Counted from the first letter of the stretch, positions 35,154 to 48,320 are shown. The stretch: 64,000 nt of DNA from Lunularia cruciata (GCA_948567375.1 OX419760.1:52018001-52082000); one strand, 5' to 3'. Made by a program: numbers and translations. Notes: generated by a model from the letters alone, not told the origin.

Positions 35154-35165
35154 TGGTATTAGAGT
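35154..35165 (+). other. Primer-binding site, tRNA-iMet type (decayed)
   Basis: The sequence tggtattagagt lies just after the 5' LTR. The canonical plant LTR-retrotransposon site is TGGTATCAGAGC; the two differences are both C to T, as expected of methylation-driven decay. Chromoviruses commonly use this primer, in agreement with the chromodomain near 39702. Confidence 0.6.
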
Positions 35166-38100
35166 AGAAATGAGATAGATAGAATTTATGGACCACAAAA
35201 TCTATTTTTGCCAAACTATTGGGATTTTTGTGTCCATGTACTATCCAAGCATCATTTCACATAGTTCATCATTTCATGCTTTGAGTAGAAATTTTTTGAA
35301 TATGATCACCTTATATGATGAACCCTTGCTACTTCCAATTGTAACTTATGGAGAAAACATAGATGTGCTACATTTATGTGTTAACTTGGATAAATTATAG
35401 GTAATTTGATAGAGTAGTAGCCATGGCAGCGATACCTAAAGTTATAATTGTTGTGTAGTAACAAATTAGACACCTTGATTGTTGGGAGACCAAGACCATC
35501 AATGAGAGACCAAGACCATCAATGAGTGCCATTTTGAGAAGAAAAAAAGATTAAATCAAATTTCTGTAGCCCAAGGTATTTGAAGATAAGGATCTCTTGA
35601 GCATAATGGAGAATTTTGTATTTGATTGCAAATTTTATTTTGTAACTATAGATCTTCAAGATGAACAAAAAAAGATTCTCTTAACTTCAAGCCAATTAAA
35701 TGAAGTTGTAAAAATATGGTGGTAATTTTGAGTGGAGCAAGTTGAACGACAATTTATTGCACCAATCTTAACATAGGAAGAATTCAAGAGCACAATAATT
35801 GGATGATTCTAAGCTATAAATGCCACACAAGCCGCACAAGATAGATTGGCAAAATTGAAGTAGATTGGTTCTATAAGAAGCTACATCACTCAATTCTAGA
35901 AAACCATCATGCAAATTCCAAATACTCAAAGGTGAAGATTGGATTTGATTGGTGAGGGGTTTAAATTCACACACCTAATTGGAAGTGACCATGCAAGAGC
36001 CCAAACACTTAGAGGAAGCCATGTAGTTTATTGAGAACTTTAATTCCTTGGTGGTAATAGCTTGGTCTTGTCCTTGACCTTCACAAAACCTATCAACAAC
36101 TACATACTAGTAGGCGAACCAACACCAATGGAAAATGATACCAAAACTATAGATAAAGAAAGATTGTGATAAATGATGGTTACTTTTATTATCACCAAAT
36201 TGAGCATTGTATAGTTGAATGTCCACTCAAGAATGGACAACCTTGACAAATTATCCAAGTGGAGTTCATGAAGCATGATGATCAAGGAAACAAAATAATC
36301 TAAATAGGAGAATTTGACTCACCTATTGGGAACTTGATTCGTTCTAATTGGATTGAAGGCTCTCCCTATGCAAGTTTAATTCATTTACAAGATATGATAT
36401 TTGATCATGGTTTTAAGATTTTGGTTGATTTTGGAAGTTCAAAGAATTGTATGTCCATGCAATTAGAAAAGGAATTGGGTATTCCTATCAAGCCAATAAT
36501 TAGAAGTAGATTAATGATGGTGTATGGTAGAAAGGGTTCTATATTATGTACCTCACATCTTATTATATTTAAGCTAAAGAAGGAGCATTTAGAGTGTATG
36601 AGGTTTGTAGTGACACCTTTACACTTTGATGTCATTCTATGTTTACTTTGGCTTGAATGTCATAAGGTGCAATTTGATTGGACCTAACAAAAAATTCAAG
36701 TACAACACCAAGGTAGGAATTTCCAATTAGGTTGTCTAACACCTTTGAGTAAGATACTTAAGAAAAATTGGTCCAAAGTTGGGAAGTTTATCATTAAAGC
36801 AACCATCAAGTAACCTTTGGATGAAGATATTCTATTTTTTTGGTGTGGATCAAGCTTATACACATGGAAATTTGATGAGGGCCAAAATTCTCATCAAGCA
36901 ATGGTTGATCAAATAGTTCAAGAGTTTGTAGATATGTTTCTTGGTGATCTCCCAAAAGATTACTCTCTAATCATGGTATGCACTTCAAGATTGAGTTACT
37001 GCCAAGAAGTATTCCAATGAGTAGACCAATCTATCAACTATAACAAAAGGATTTGGATGAGCTTTGAACAATATTGACAGAGTGATTAGAGAAGGATTTT
37101 ATACAACATAATATATCTCCTTGGGATATATTATTGTAAAATTGCATGTCTATGCAATTACAAAAGGAATTGGGTATTCACATCCACACAATAATTGGAA
37201 GTAGATTGATGATGGCCGATGGTAGAAAGGGTTCTGCATTCCTTACCTTGCATATTGTTACCTTCAAGATTAGGAAGGAATATGTGGAGTGTATGAGGTT
37301 TGTAGTCACACCTCTGTACTATCATGTCATTCTAGGACTACCTTGGCTTGAACATCATAAGGTTCAATTTGATTGGATCCGATAACAAATTGAAGTACAA
37401 CACCAAGGTAGGAATTTCTAATTAGGTTTCGGGCACCTTTGAGTAAGACACCTAAGGATAGTCAATCCCAAGATGGGAAGTTTGTAAAGAAAGTAGCCAT
37501 AGAGCAAGACTTGAAGGGAGAGAAGTCCTTAGATAGGAAGTTTGTCAATGAAGCAGCTATAGAGCAAGCTTTGGAGGAAGATAAGTCTGTTTTTGTAGTG
37601 TGGATCAAGCCGATTGCATAAGGAGAATCTGAGGAGAGTTAGGAGCCTCATCAAGCAATGGTTGACCACATATTTCAAGAGTTTCCATATGTGTTTCTAG
37701 ATGATTTGCCAAAGGGATTACCCTCTGATTGTGGCATGCTCTTCAAAATTGAGTTAGTACTCCAATGAGTAGATCAATCAATCGGCTCTCACCAAAGGAG
37801 TTGGAGGAGTTGCAAACAACACTTACAGAGTTGTTGGAGAAGGATTTCATACAACATATTACATCTCCTTGGGGAGCACCAATACTATTTATTCCAAAGA
37901 AGGATGGAGAACTTTTTTTGTATTGATTACCATGGGCTCAATAAACAGATAGTGAAGAATGTGTGCACTTTGCCTTGAATTGATGACTTGCTTGATCAAT
38001 TGAGTGAGCACAATACTTCTCCAAGTTGGATCTTCACAACGGCTATTAGCAAATCCTTATTGACAAGGAGGATGTGCAAAAGATTATCTTTCACACAAGG

Positions 38101-38650
38101 TATAGACATTTTGAGTGGATAGTTTTGCCTTTTGGGCTCACTAATGCTCCAACAGTCTTCATGGATCAAATGCATCAAGTGTTGGATGCATTGTTGGATC
38201 AGTATGTGGTCGTGTTCTTGGATGATATCTTAATCTATAGCAACATAGAGGCAAAACATGTGAATCACGTGCAAGAAGTCCTAAGATGACTACAATAATA
38301 GAAGTTTTATTGCAAGAAGTCGAAGTGTGTCTTTTGGCAAAAAGAAGTTACCTTCTTGGGCCACAAGATCTCATTGGAGGAGATCAAGATGAAAGAGGAG
38401 AAAATCAAGGCCATCATTGATTGGCCTACTCCAAATGATACTATTGAAGTATGGGCGTTTAATGGATTGGCTAGTTTTAATTGATGGTTCATCCACTGCT
38501 ATGCTCATGTAGCTGAACCATTGATTGATCTCTTGGGGGGAAACTTGAGCTTTCAATGGACAAACAAGCCACAAAGAAGCATTCTAGAAGTTGAAACAAA
38601 TGGTGTCTTCAAGAACAATTCTTCAACCATATGATCCTCAACTACCATGT
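35166..38650 (+). pseudogene. Chromovirus gag-pol remnant with protease and RT
   Basis: Plus strand, broken by many stops. From 35170 to 36300 lies a poorly preserved gag. At about 36400-36690 is a retropepsin-like domain (VDFGSSKNCMS in place of D-S/T-G, then VILCLLWLE for the LGLPWL flap end). A second copy of protease plus the start of RT follows at about 37140-37900 (VILGLPWLEHHKVQFDW, then [15 protein letters not shown] and PKKDG). RT continues to about 38300 with IVLPFGLTNAPTVFMD and the catalytic box FLDDILIYS at about 38213-38240, then VTFLGHKIS and an RNase H-side remnant near 38600. Translation beyond this point is lost. The element is non-autonomous and dead. Confidence 0.8.
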
Positions 38651-39067
38651 GTAGAATAGAACTTATGAGAGTTATACTTTGTATGGTTTTCAAAGTATAT
38701 GTGAGAGTAGGTTGTGGTTTTGCAAGTTTATGGAGCTATTGTAAGGAGCATCCCATATTATATCAATGTTCTTGTATTAGTTATAGTTTCATTTCTCTAT
38801 GGTGCTATCTAGAGTGGCCTTGGAAGTGTAAGGACCCATGTGAAAAATTGATCAAGTACTATGTTTACACCACTTGGAGTGCTCATGTGAGGCAAGCAAC
38901 TATATAGACATTGTTGATATTAAGGACTACAAAGGCTACATACATTTCTTTGCTGACCATTATGGGAATGCCAACATAGTCATGAGAGTGGTTAGTATCT
39001 CAACCGGATTGTATTTTGGGACTATTAAAGACTACCTTCCCATAGACTTCCCCATGCACTCCATGAT

Positions 39068-39072
<5 letters not shown>
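38651..39072 (+). other. Degenerate pol interior, unassigned
   Basis: This lies between the RT remnant and the microsatellite. A plus-strand frame at 38874-39070 has protein-like stretches (IDIVDIKDYKGYIHFFADHYGN), but I cannot assign a domain; it should correspond to RNase H or integrase of the chromovirus or to an insertion. Confidence 0.3.

Positions 39073-39140
<68 letters not shown>
39073..39140. repeat. (TA)n microsatellite
   Basis: This is an uninterrupted TA dinucleotide run of 68 bp inside the chromovirus remnant. It generates the spurious Tyr/Ile-repeat frames on both strands. Confidence 0.98.
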
Positions 39141-39142
<2 letters not shown>

Positions 39143-39499
39143 CTTACCACTTGATCAATTGGTAAGGGATGGTTCTTATTCCTTTTATTCCTACATATTA
39201 TACTAGAAGGTGAAGTGAGGAGCACAAAGAATGACTATTAGATTTCATAGATTTTGAATGGAGTATTGGTTTACCCTACAAGAGGAGTGTGTTTGTGCCG
39301 CAAGTTGTATGAGACCGGTTGAACCATAAGATACTACATATTCCACTTGATTTCAAGAGGAATTTGTACTATGGTGTAATATTGGACAAAATCATGATCT
39401 CCTCTAGAAATCTATCCCTCCCACTTGATACCTAAGTTTCTAAACTTGCCCCTAATTGGATAGGACACTTTGATGTCACCCAAATCATCTCTCTTATTG

Positions 39500-39790
39500 C
39501 TTATTGACTTGCCTTGCCTTATCACATGTGCATCCACCCTATCTTCCATGTTTCCAAGTTAAAACCCTTTGTGCTTAATCCATCTTCTTTTTCCTCTTGT
39601 GTCCAACCTCCTCCTCCTCCTCCCACCCCTATCCACAATCATGAGGAGTTGATCATATACTTGCACATCGCCATAACCAACACTGCCGCCAACAACATAC
39701 AAAGTACAAGGTCCTTTGGAAGGGCTATTCCCTTCATGATACCACTTGGGAGCCTCTTTTTCATCTCTAGAATGCATAAATAGCCACCCA
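39500..39790 (+). pseudogene. Integrase C-terminus and chromodomain
   Basis: One frame (39514 onward) reads HPIFHVSKLKPFVLNP, the usual end of a gypsy integrase (HPVFHVSQLK). A proline run follows. In another frame, 39702-39770, the sequence reads KYKVLWKGYSLHDTTWEPL and ends at TAG. This is the conserved WKGY-x(n)-TWEP core of a chromodomain, which in chromoviruses directs integration to marked heterochromatin. A frameshift separates the two parts. Confidence 0.82.
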
Positions 39791-39829
39791 AGAGTTTGAA
39801 GCTTCAATGGCAATGAGGATGTCACCAAC

Positions 39830-39845
39830 TAGTGGTGGGGAAATA
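39830..39845 (+). other. Polypurine tract of the chromovirus
   Basis: The purine-rich run ggtggggaaa lies immediately before the 3' LTR start (tgtaac at 39846), the position expected for plus-strand priming. Confidence 0.45.
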
Positions 39846-40165
39846 TGTAACAATATGGAGTTTAGTAACAAAGTTAGTCCAGGCTAAAAAATTAGTGAAT
39901 AGGCCAAGTTAGCCTAGAATATCTTAGAAGTATCTAGGAAGCTTCTTGGGAAGCTTCCCACTAGCTTAGCTTGCATTCCAAGAAAGCGGCTCAAGGAAGC
40001 GTCTTGAGAAGCTTCTCAAGAGCCTTGTATGCTCCCTATAAATACAAGAGCCAAAGCTCATGCTAGGCATTTGGAGTGTCCCAATGTGAGCTTCCATTCT
40101 CCTATTTCTCTCCTTGGTCTTGGTCTTTTGCAAAATTGATAAAAAACCCTTGTTGTGAATATTAC
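39846..40165 (+). mobile_element. 3' LTR of chromovirus element
   Basis: It starts tgtaacaatatgg and shares with the 5' LTR the blocks agtatctaggaagct, the TATA region, ctaggcatttggagt and tctctccttgg. The end is uncertain because both LTR termini have decayed. Homology to the 5' LTR resumes cleanly across the point where solo LTR R1 interrupts the latter. Confidence 0.7.
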
Positions 40166-40389
40166 ATTTGAAACACATGAAGAACCAATATCATTGATGG
40201 GAGTAATAACTATAGTTGTTTGAACTTAAACTTGAGTAAAAACTTGGTAGGTTCTATGTCACCTCTAATGCCCTATCATGATGACTTGATTTGAATTCTC
40301 TTCCTCTCATCACTATGACAATTATGATAATGTCAATCAACTCAAAAGTCCAAATCTAGTTTAGGACTGCCTTATAACAACACGCCTTC

Positions 40390-40930
40390 TTTCAAAATGG
40401 TATATGGTTGTCTTGTAGCATATGATAAAGAAACAAAACACCTTCTCATTCAAGGATGGCCTTCTATTCTATAAGAATTGAATCTATGTTCCAACCAAGG
40501 ATCTACAACTTGTGCATCTTCAAGAAGCTCATGACTTACCAATTGTGGTCACATGGGTGTAGACAAGACCTTGGGAACCATACAATACCAATGGTGGTGG
40601 CTCAACATGGCACAAGATGTTTGAGACTTTGTCTAATATTCTGAGAGCTTCCAATGTAACAAGGCCAACAACCAGAAACAAAGTGCACTCCTTCAACCAT
40701 TTCCCATCCTATTTGCTTGATCAGAACATGTGAGCTTAGATCTCATCACATCCTTGCCCAAGACAAAACAAGGTCATATAGTAATCATGGTGTTTGTCAA
40801 TAAGTTTAGTAAACAAATCCATTTGGCACCAACCTTTGATATAGTGGATGCTCCAATAAGGTCCAGATCTACTTCAAAAATATCTTCAAGCATCATGTGA
40901 TACCTTGTGTTCTCATCTCTAATTGAGATT
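40390..40930 (+). pseudogene. Second chromoviral integrase fragment
   Basis: The plus-strand frame (after one frameshift near 40545) reads GHMGVDKT, then YQWWWLNMAQDV, QCNKANNQK and LLQPFPI, and the start of the catalytic core LDLITSLPKTKQGHIVIMVF. This is the zinc-finger to DDE-core order of chromovirus integrases. It lies outside the 3' LTR at 39846, so it belongs to another, truncated element. Several TGA/TAA stops interrupt it. Confidence 0.75.
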
Positions 40931-43775
40931 TGTAACACCTATTTGTGCATGTGTGTGATAATGTGATATTTAGTTTGGTATTATAAGTACTTGAGAGATA
41001 TTATTTACATAGAGATAAATGATAGTTCTATATTTATCATGATTAGCTAAAGTTAGTCATAGCTAAGATAGATAAGACCTTACTTTAGAGGAAGTGGAAA
41101 AGATGAGCACCATTATTTTGGATTTTAGTGTATTGACTTGGATTTATTCCTAAGTGTTTGGCTTTGAGGAAAGAGTTGAGAACTTGTGGACCAACCCACA
41201 AACCTTTTTGCTTCAGATTCTTCTATAGTCCATGTGAAGGAATCCTTGAGTAAGTGGTTGGGTCAAGATAAGACCACATGCTTAAGGGAATATCCATAAT
41301 CCCATAAGTATAGATATCCATTTAGAATTTTTGACTTTATTTTACTTTTAGCCTAGTAACTTGAGTTACTCTAGTAATTAGTAACTTTGGTGTGTAACTA
41401 TTTCACAAGGATATAAACTAGGGGTAAGGAGGTACTAAGCATCCTTTCATTTGAAATTATCTCTCTCTCATTGAATTCTCTAGTGAGAAATACTATGAAT
41501 CTTGGAGTGTTAGCCTAGGAGGAGTATGATAGAGTTAGGTTCAATGCCTTCTTAGTCCATGGTGTGCTACCATAATAACCATCGGAGGTTCATCTTGAGT
41601 GAGAGATAGACACGCTCACATTTTGGTTCTATTGTGAGACCTCTTTACAAGGCAAGATAATGTTTTGTGTACAATTCTATATTAGATAGAAAGAGACTAA
41701 GAGAGCTCACTTGGAGAGAATATTAAGAGATGAGCAAGCTGAACTTATGTTAGAGAACTAGGATCTAATTTTATACTCTATAGTTTATTATGATTTTTTT
41801 AAGGTGATATTGTACATATTATGTACATGAGAGGATTTGGAGAGATTTTATGAGGTGGATTGCAAATTTTGGAGATTATGGTGATTTTGGGCAAAAGCTC
41901 AAGTTTGAGATCTAAATTTGAAATTTTTAAAGTAGATAGCTTGGATTATCTTCCAAGTGGCACACTTGAAATTATTGCAAGGGCTGCCATATGCAATTGA
42001 GCTAGATTTTTGGAAAATGGTAGGGTAAACTATTCTTGCAAATTGCATGATCTTTGGAATTTTGTATAGAGTTTGCCTTTTCTTCATTTTTCATTAAATT
42101 ATTTTGAAACTTTTTAAGAAAAATTGATGCACAATATCCTACCTTTTGGCCAAAGAATTAAGGAGAGATTGTTCTTGTGCAAGAAGTTACAAGTTTTTAA
42201 GTGAGAGAATGATTTTTAAACCAAATCTAAACTATATACGTTGAATAAGAAGGTGCCTAGGCCAAATGTCTCAATGAAAAGATCTGAAATTTTGCAGAAT
42301 ATGATGCTTTGGGGTGTTGATTAAGTTTGAAAATTTTCAAAGGACTATGATATACCACTTAAGAGAATTTAGTGATATTGTGAGGAGGAGTACAATTCAA
42401 GAGAGTTGAGATCTCATGCATGAGGAGTGTGAGAATAACAAAAATACATGTTTGAGTATTTGGACTCATCTTGGGAGTATGGAGGGTCACCAAGCATAGA
42501 AATTAAGGCCATGCAAGGTTCCCCAAGGGTTTGAGGTGATTTTAGGGGTTGATTTGAGGAAGAGAGAGTTTAGAATAGAATTGGAAGAGAATGTTAAGAG
42601 GATCCAAAAACATACACTATTTGGAAGACTGAGTGATTCTAAATGCTTTTATATGGAGAGAAGATATATAAGGCAATTTCATATCATTGACCTTTGAGAG
42701 CAAGAGAATGAGGGAAAGGAAAGGCTTACTTGACTTGGGATTGCATGTTGGACCTTCTTTACCAAGATTAAGAAGGAGTAGATCTAAGACCAAGGAATTG
42801 TGTGAGGTTTGTGGAGTGGAAGGACTTCCAAAAGGACATGCATGTAGTGGAGAAACATACTTTTTGGAGACTTTGGTGAAAGGTCTTGGAGAGATAATCT
42901 TGTGGAGTTACCCTACAAGCGGACTAAGTTGAAATGTGAGATATACATTAATGTGGGACAAATCTAGTGCAAGATGAATCCTCCACAAGATAGTATAATA
43001 ACAAAGTAGTTTGGTAGGCAATAAAGATTAAGGTGGAACTTTGACTATGTTAGAGTTTTTATTCAGTTTGTAAAGATATAAGTAGGCTCATCCTCTTTGC
43101 TCTATCAGTCATTATTCATCATGAATCCTTTTTATTAGACCTTCTTGTAAATCCAAAAATAGGAGGTTGGCATTCCTATTTTATTCTTTGAGTGGAACCT
43201 TGCTTGACTGAATTAATTGCTAATAAGTCATTTGAGGAGCTCATGTACTTATTGAGTCCATGCGTTGAAGCTATTGCTAGTTGTGGTTGTAAGACTTATC
43301 TATGTGACTTTCTACTAGATGAATAAAGCAACAATTGTTATAAAGAAACTCTATTCTATCAAGTGTGATGACTAAGTGTTGAGTCTGACCTTTAGACTAT
43401 GAATGTGAATTGCGTTTAGTGGTGCTCCTTGTTGTGCTCATCACATCCATATTTATGTCATAGGATGTTTTGTAGTATTGCCAATAGCATTTCATTACTT
43501 ACTCAAAGGGTGACAACAAAGGAAGCCAAAGTGCTCATAGAGGGACAGACCTATGCATCATTTCTTGGGTTATGTCCAAGGGTGAACCCTATCTTGTAGC
43601 CAAGCTAAGATTGATATGAGATCTTTACACACAGATTGCTTTTGGGAACTTTGCCCATAGGTTGTGATAGGACTTTTGCCCATTGTGGGGGGCTATGCTT
43701 GTAGTTCTTCCCATACTCCTACCATCTTGTAGCATCCCATACCCTCAACTATAGGAGTGGACTAACCCACCAACA
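40931..43775 (+). mobile_element. Probable long LTR/leader of gag family E4
   Basis: No protein-coding frame is convincing. A region at 41380-41640 resembles an LTR U5 end, and the segment ends with caaca just before a tRNA-Asp-like primer site. I infer an LTR somewhere in this interval but could not see a second copy to mark its start. Confidence 0.3.
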
Positions 43776-43779
43776 TTTT

Positions 43780-43793
43780 TGGTGTCATTACCA
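43780..43793 (+). other. Candidate primer-binding site, tRNA-Asp type (decayed)
   Basis: The run tggtgtcattacca differs from the TGGCGCCGTTGCC start of the Athila/Tat-type primer site by C-to-T and G-to-A transitions only. It is followed about 300-500 bp later by gag-like frames, as expected. The assignment rests on the pattern of changes and is tentative. Confidence 0.4.
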
Positions 43794-44089
43794 ACTAACT
43801 TGTATGGCCTCTCTCTTACCTTTTACAACTTGCTTGGGCTGCACTTATTTGATACCAAACTGCAAGGATGTGGCTATTTTCAGTTTGGAAGAAGCATTTC
43901 CTCCCATTTTTCCGAGCACATATGTTTCCAATCCAAGAGAAGCAGTACTTCCCATGTTCTCAAACAAAGCTCCTAGTTTGGAAGAAACATTGCCTCTTAT
44001 TCTCATAGTTCTTGTTGTTGTTAGTTTAGGTGAAGCATTACCTCTTGTGTTTACAAACAATCTTTCACATCTTCAGATTTGAGTGCAAT

Positions 44090-45110
44090 TTTCATTCATG
44101 GCAAAGCACTTCTGCCCAAGGTAATCCATCTACCTCAAAACCACACCCTATGGTTGCACAAGCTCCCTCTACAACAACACATATCCTAGCTCCTATTGCC
44201 CCTACAGCTACTATTGTAATGGCATCAACCTCAAAAGGAGGAAATAATTATATACCCTAGGGAGAAATATTGTTCACAAGGCAAGAAAACTTTGAATTAT
44301 TCCTTTGCATGTTCAAGAATTTTTGTATGGAACAAAATATCATGGCTAGACAAATCAGCCAATGCTTCATTGGTATCATGCAATATTGGTCCAATGGCTT
44401 AGTCTCCACCATGAGAATAAGTTATGTATTGATACAAGTTGAAGAACAACAAGAATACAGTTTTCTAAGGCAACATGAAAAACTCAAGAACAAGATAAAA
44501 AGGCTCCAAAAAAGACACAATGAAACAATGAAAATTTTCAGAAGTGCTTGCCATGAATAAAAACTGCAAGCACTATTCAATAGTTCCAATACATATCATC
44601 AATCATCACACTAGCTCCAAATCCTACCGCAACTCTTAATTGGTTTAAGGATGCACTATTTGATATTCAAAAATTCTTCATCTACAACAGAGTTACTACT
44701 CTAGCTCATGAATTTGAGGAAGCACTATGTTAGGCTCAAGCTAACAAGCAAGAATGGTCTTACTAGACCTTTGCTCTTTAATACCAAGATTCAAAGGGAA
44801 TGTAATGCATAGCCCTTATGCTACTACTCAAGGATTTCAATAGCCAAATTACTTTTATGGAGGAACTCCCATAGTTGTACTAGCTCAAGACCCACTCTCT
44901 CCAATCATCCCCACCAATCCATTAAGAACCTCTCGCTCCTTATTCTTAAATCTTGAAACCCTTTTCTTAATCAATCCCTTTAAACCAATTAAGAAATATT
45001 GAACTCCCAAACCTTCTCCTTCAATCCTTATCAATCAATCAAACAAGAACTCCCTAAACCCTCAATCCTTGCCTATCCTTCCAAAACTCTCTCTTTCCCC
45101 CATGAAATTA
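44090..45110 (+). pseudogene. Gag remnant of family E4
   Basis: A frame at 44270-44560 encodes a helical, Glu/Lys-rich segment (QEYSFLRQHEKLKNKIKRLQK). Beyond it the DNA from about 44580 to 44880 is homologous, in inverted orientation, to 63990-63680 and 63080-63000 of element E5 (shared ttcaatagttNcaatacatat, gaatttgaggaagca and aattacttttatggaNgaa blocks). E4 is therefore a second member of the E5 family, here truncated after gag. Confidence 0.55.
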
Positions 45111-45199
45111 TGCAATATTGTCATCTCTATATCAAATCCTACATTAACATACTCTCCTTCCATAGTGCTCCATAGCCTTAGATAAAGAATTGCCCTAAC

Positions 45200-45780
45200 C
45201 TAAAACAAGTAGACATGCAACTACTTGATATCAGCCCCAACTTGCACCAAAGGTCCAATAGTAGTTGTGTGATAGATGTCAAGCCAAAGGTGATTCTTAC
45301 ATGTCAGCCCCAACTTGCACTAAAGTCCAAGTATTATTGTATGGCAGCTGAAGAATGTCAAACCCAAAGGTGTTCTCCCGGCCAATGGTGTCATGATGTC
45401 ATCACCAAAGTTACTAACCCAAAGGTGTCTTCAAATAGGTGTAACTTCTACTTCAACACTCCAAACTCCAAGCATTTGGTGTTTATAAACAGCCCTTGAG
45501 AAGATGCATCCAACAAGATAAAGCAATTTTGATTTGAATTTGGATCATGGGGATATCAACCTCAAAATGTGCCCCATGTTGGTTCTTACTTGAAAATGTC
45601 AAACCCAAAGATATCTTTAGATAGTTATAACTTCCACTACAAAGCTGCAAAAGGCAAATCCAATGCAATAAGTTGTACCTCATTTGGACTTATAACCACA
45701 AAGATATCAACCTCAAAAGTCTACACCACAACAAAGATTTGTACCACCAAAAAGGTTGCACCAACATAACATGCACTTTA
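45200..45780. repeat. Short local direct repeats
   Basis: The phrase cagccccaacttgcac occurs at 45233 and 45305. Several further copies of a caaacccaaaggtgt / acctcaaaa... theme follow to 45780. The sequence is non-coding and probably part of a decayed LTR or spacer. Confidence 0.55.
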
Positions 45781-46529
45781 AAAGTTTAAAGAAACCCTAC
45801 TGAAGCCTAGTCAAATTAGTTTTACAATGAGTAAGTGGTCCACTTCACAACAACATGCAAGCTTGGCACATGGGAAGTGAATGGTGGAGTATCTTTTGCA
45901 TATAGGAAAGTGATAACTTATTGTAGAGGACATGCAAATGCCCTCAAATGCATGGATGGTGAGTGCTCACTTCCTCATTAACTCCCAAAGGGCTAAAGAA
46001 TGACTAGGGATCTGGGCTATAACTAAGGAGTTTGGCCAACAACGGCAGATTTTGGAGATTCACTTGCTTGCATAGATGACCGCTTAGCATTTGCACTTTG
46101 CCAAGGACCAAGAGAAAGTTTGATGCATTTTGATTGAGGTAACACTTGGAGTGATTCTTATCACTTGGAGTGACACACCATAGTTAGAGTAGATTCAACC
46201 ACCACTTTTGAATTCTTCTTACCATTCAAAACCATCCGTATTGCACCAAGAGCATAAAAAAAGATTCCAAAGGCCATCCTTAGATCTCTTGCAATAAACA
46301 AATGGGCAGTTCATAATAAAACTATATTGATTTAAATCAAACACTTGGGGTTCTTGCTCTAGAGCTAGCAATTAAATGACTTTACTAATACACAACATGA
46401 GGAGGAAGAGAGAGAAGACACCAAGGAGAATGAGAGGTAATCCCCACAATTAATTGGACAAAGGACCATTGGTACATGGTACTTGGCCTAGATGCTCCTC
46501 CATCTAGGCTGAGTACTAGTTGCAAGAGC

Positions 46530-48320
46530 CATGACCTTGGACTCCAAGTTTGCTAACAAAGAGTTGAAAACCAAGATCAAGGCCACTTTCAATGATAAAA
46601 AGTCAAAGAACAATAGGTGGAGGGTAGCCCGTTACAAAGACCTTGCAAGAAGAGCCATAGTAAAGGCAGTTATGAAACTCTTTAAACCCAAACAAGCCAC
46701 CTACTTGACCAATAGTCAAGTTGTATTTTTGATTATATCAACTCATGTGAGCTAGAAGATTAGACATACATGTTTGATCAACATGCCAAGACCTTACATA
46801 AAGAATTTGAGGTAAGTACAAAGGAGCAAATGCTTAATTTACCAAGATAGGACTCTTTGTACCTATAGATGATGTACATGCTGCATCAAAGGCTACCAAG
46901 AGGAAGAATACCACTCTAAAGAAGCAACCTTCCTCTACAAGAAGCTAAGGCTAGTGCTCAAATAGTCAATATATCCTTATCTAAAGGAGAAGCCAAGGAT
47001 CTAGAAGATGACAAAGATCAAGAAGAGGAGGAACAAGCTCTTTCACCCTTCAATCATCAATCTCTACTTCAAGAGTCAAGGAAGAAGAAGAGACCTAGGA
47101 AAATATGCAATTTTCCCAAATTTTTAGGATCAAGATCAAGAAATGGAGAAGTGCTCTCAAGACCTAAGGAGTACATGATAGAAGAAGCTATGGTGCCAAA
47201 ATAATTTCCTCTAAGCGCCATCAGAGAAGAGGAGGCCACCAAAGAGCACCAAGATCAAGCCAAGTGCTTGAATGCCCAAAAACTTTGGCCTAAAGTTCCA
47301 AACAATCTAAAGTCCTTCAAAAAGAAGAGGATCAAATTACTAAGCACACCACAAAAGAAGATGTTGACATTGAGGCTAACATTCTAGATCCTACATTAGG
47401 ACCACATACCAAAACTAGAGAAAAATCAACACCCTTAGCACCAATGCAAATTTGCGAAGGAGCCAATTCAGATTTGCACTACAACTAATAGAGGTTTTTT
47501 TGCCCTAATACCAAGCCAAATATCTTGACATTTTGGATTACACCACACTTATCCAAAGATGCATAAGCAAGACTACACTCAGAAAGCCAAACAAGACCTA
47601 GTCAAGGCAAGAGTAGCAAAATCCAAAGACTTGTACAAGAAACAAGTGACAAAGTTAAGTGTCTTGCTGCAAGAAAATCAAGAGCTCAAGAGAAGAAGTG
47701 CCATAGCAAAGAATGAACATGATCACCAAGCCATTTAGAATCAAAAGCTACAAGGTGATTGGAAGGCACTCCAATTTGAGTACAAGTAGTACAAGAAAAA
47801 TTCCAAAGACCAACTTTGTGGCAAGTGCCAACACTTGGAGAGCACTAGGAACAAACTAAAGGAGGGCCATGATCAAGTTGTCACCATAAAAGTTCAATTG
47901 CAAGAGTATCAAAAAGAGATGGCATTGCAACTAAATTGTCTAACTAAGGAATTGAATGAAGAAAGTGCCAAGCAGGTAGAGAGTACCCGCTCACATGAAG
48001 CACAGAAGGTGGAGTGGGATACTAAGACTCAACAAATGAAGGAAGACCAACTCAATATCACTCATCAAATAGAGGAGGCCTAAAATTTCTAAAATAAGCT
48101 AAAATAGGGAGGACAACTTTGAGCATTGTAGACAAGACACCATGATCTGAAGTTCAAGGTTCAAATATTAGAGAACTATGCCTATGATGAGGATAAGATG
48201 AACCTTTTTGTTCTAATGGTTGAAAGAGCACTCCAACAAGAAGTTCACAAAAACTTGCCAAACTTATTTTCTAGAAAATAGCTAGATATCAAGCACAAAT
48301 TGATCTGTTAATTAGGTACC
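46530..48320 (+). pseudogene. Decayed coiled-coil ORF of a retroelement (copy 2)
   Basis: Protein-like sequence runs through the plus strand with few stops. A basic N-terminal part (46531-46755) is followed by an acidic/basic linker (DLEDDKDQEEEEQALSP near 47000) and a long coiled coil (from about 47590: KARVAKSKDLYKKQVTKLSV, then 47835-48083 with LKEGHDQVVTIKVQLQEYQ). It ends about 260 bp before the LTR-like tandem at 48584, the same arrangement as at 28650-29530. No catalytic or zinc motif is visible. It may be a gag-type or accessory ORF; the family is not recognised. Confidence 0.5.

Noticed and set aside
38874-39225. Long Tyr/Ile-repeat ORFs on both strands
   Set aside because: They arise from the 68-bp TA microsatellite.
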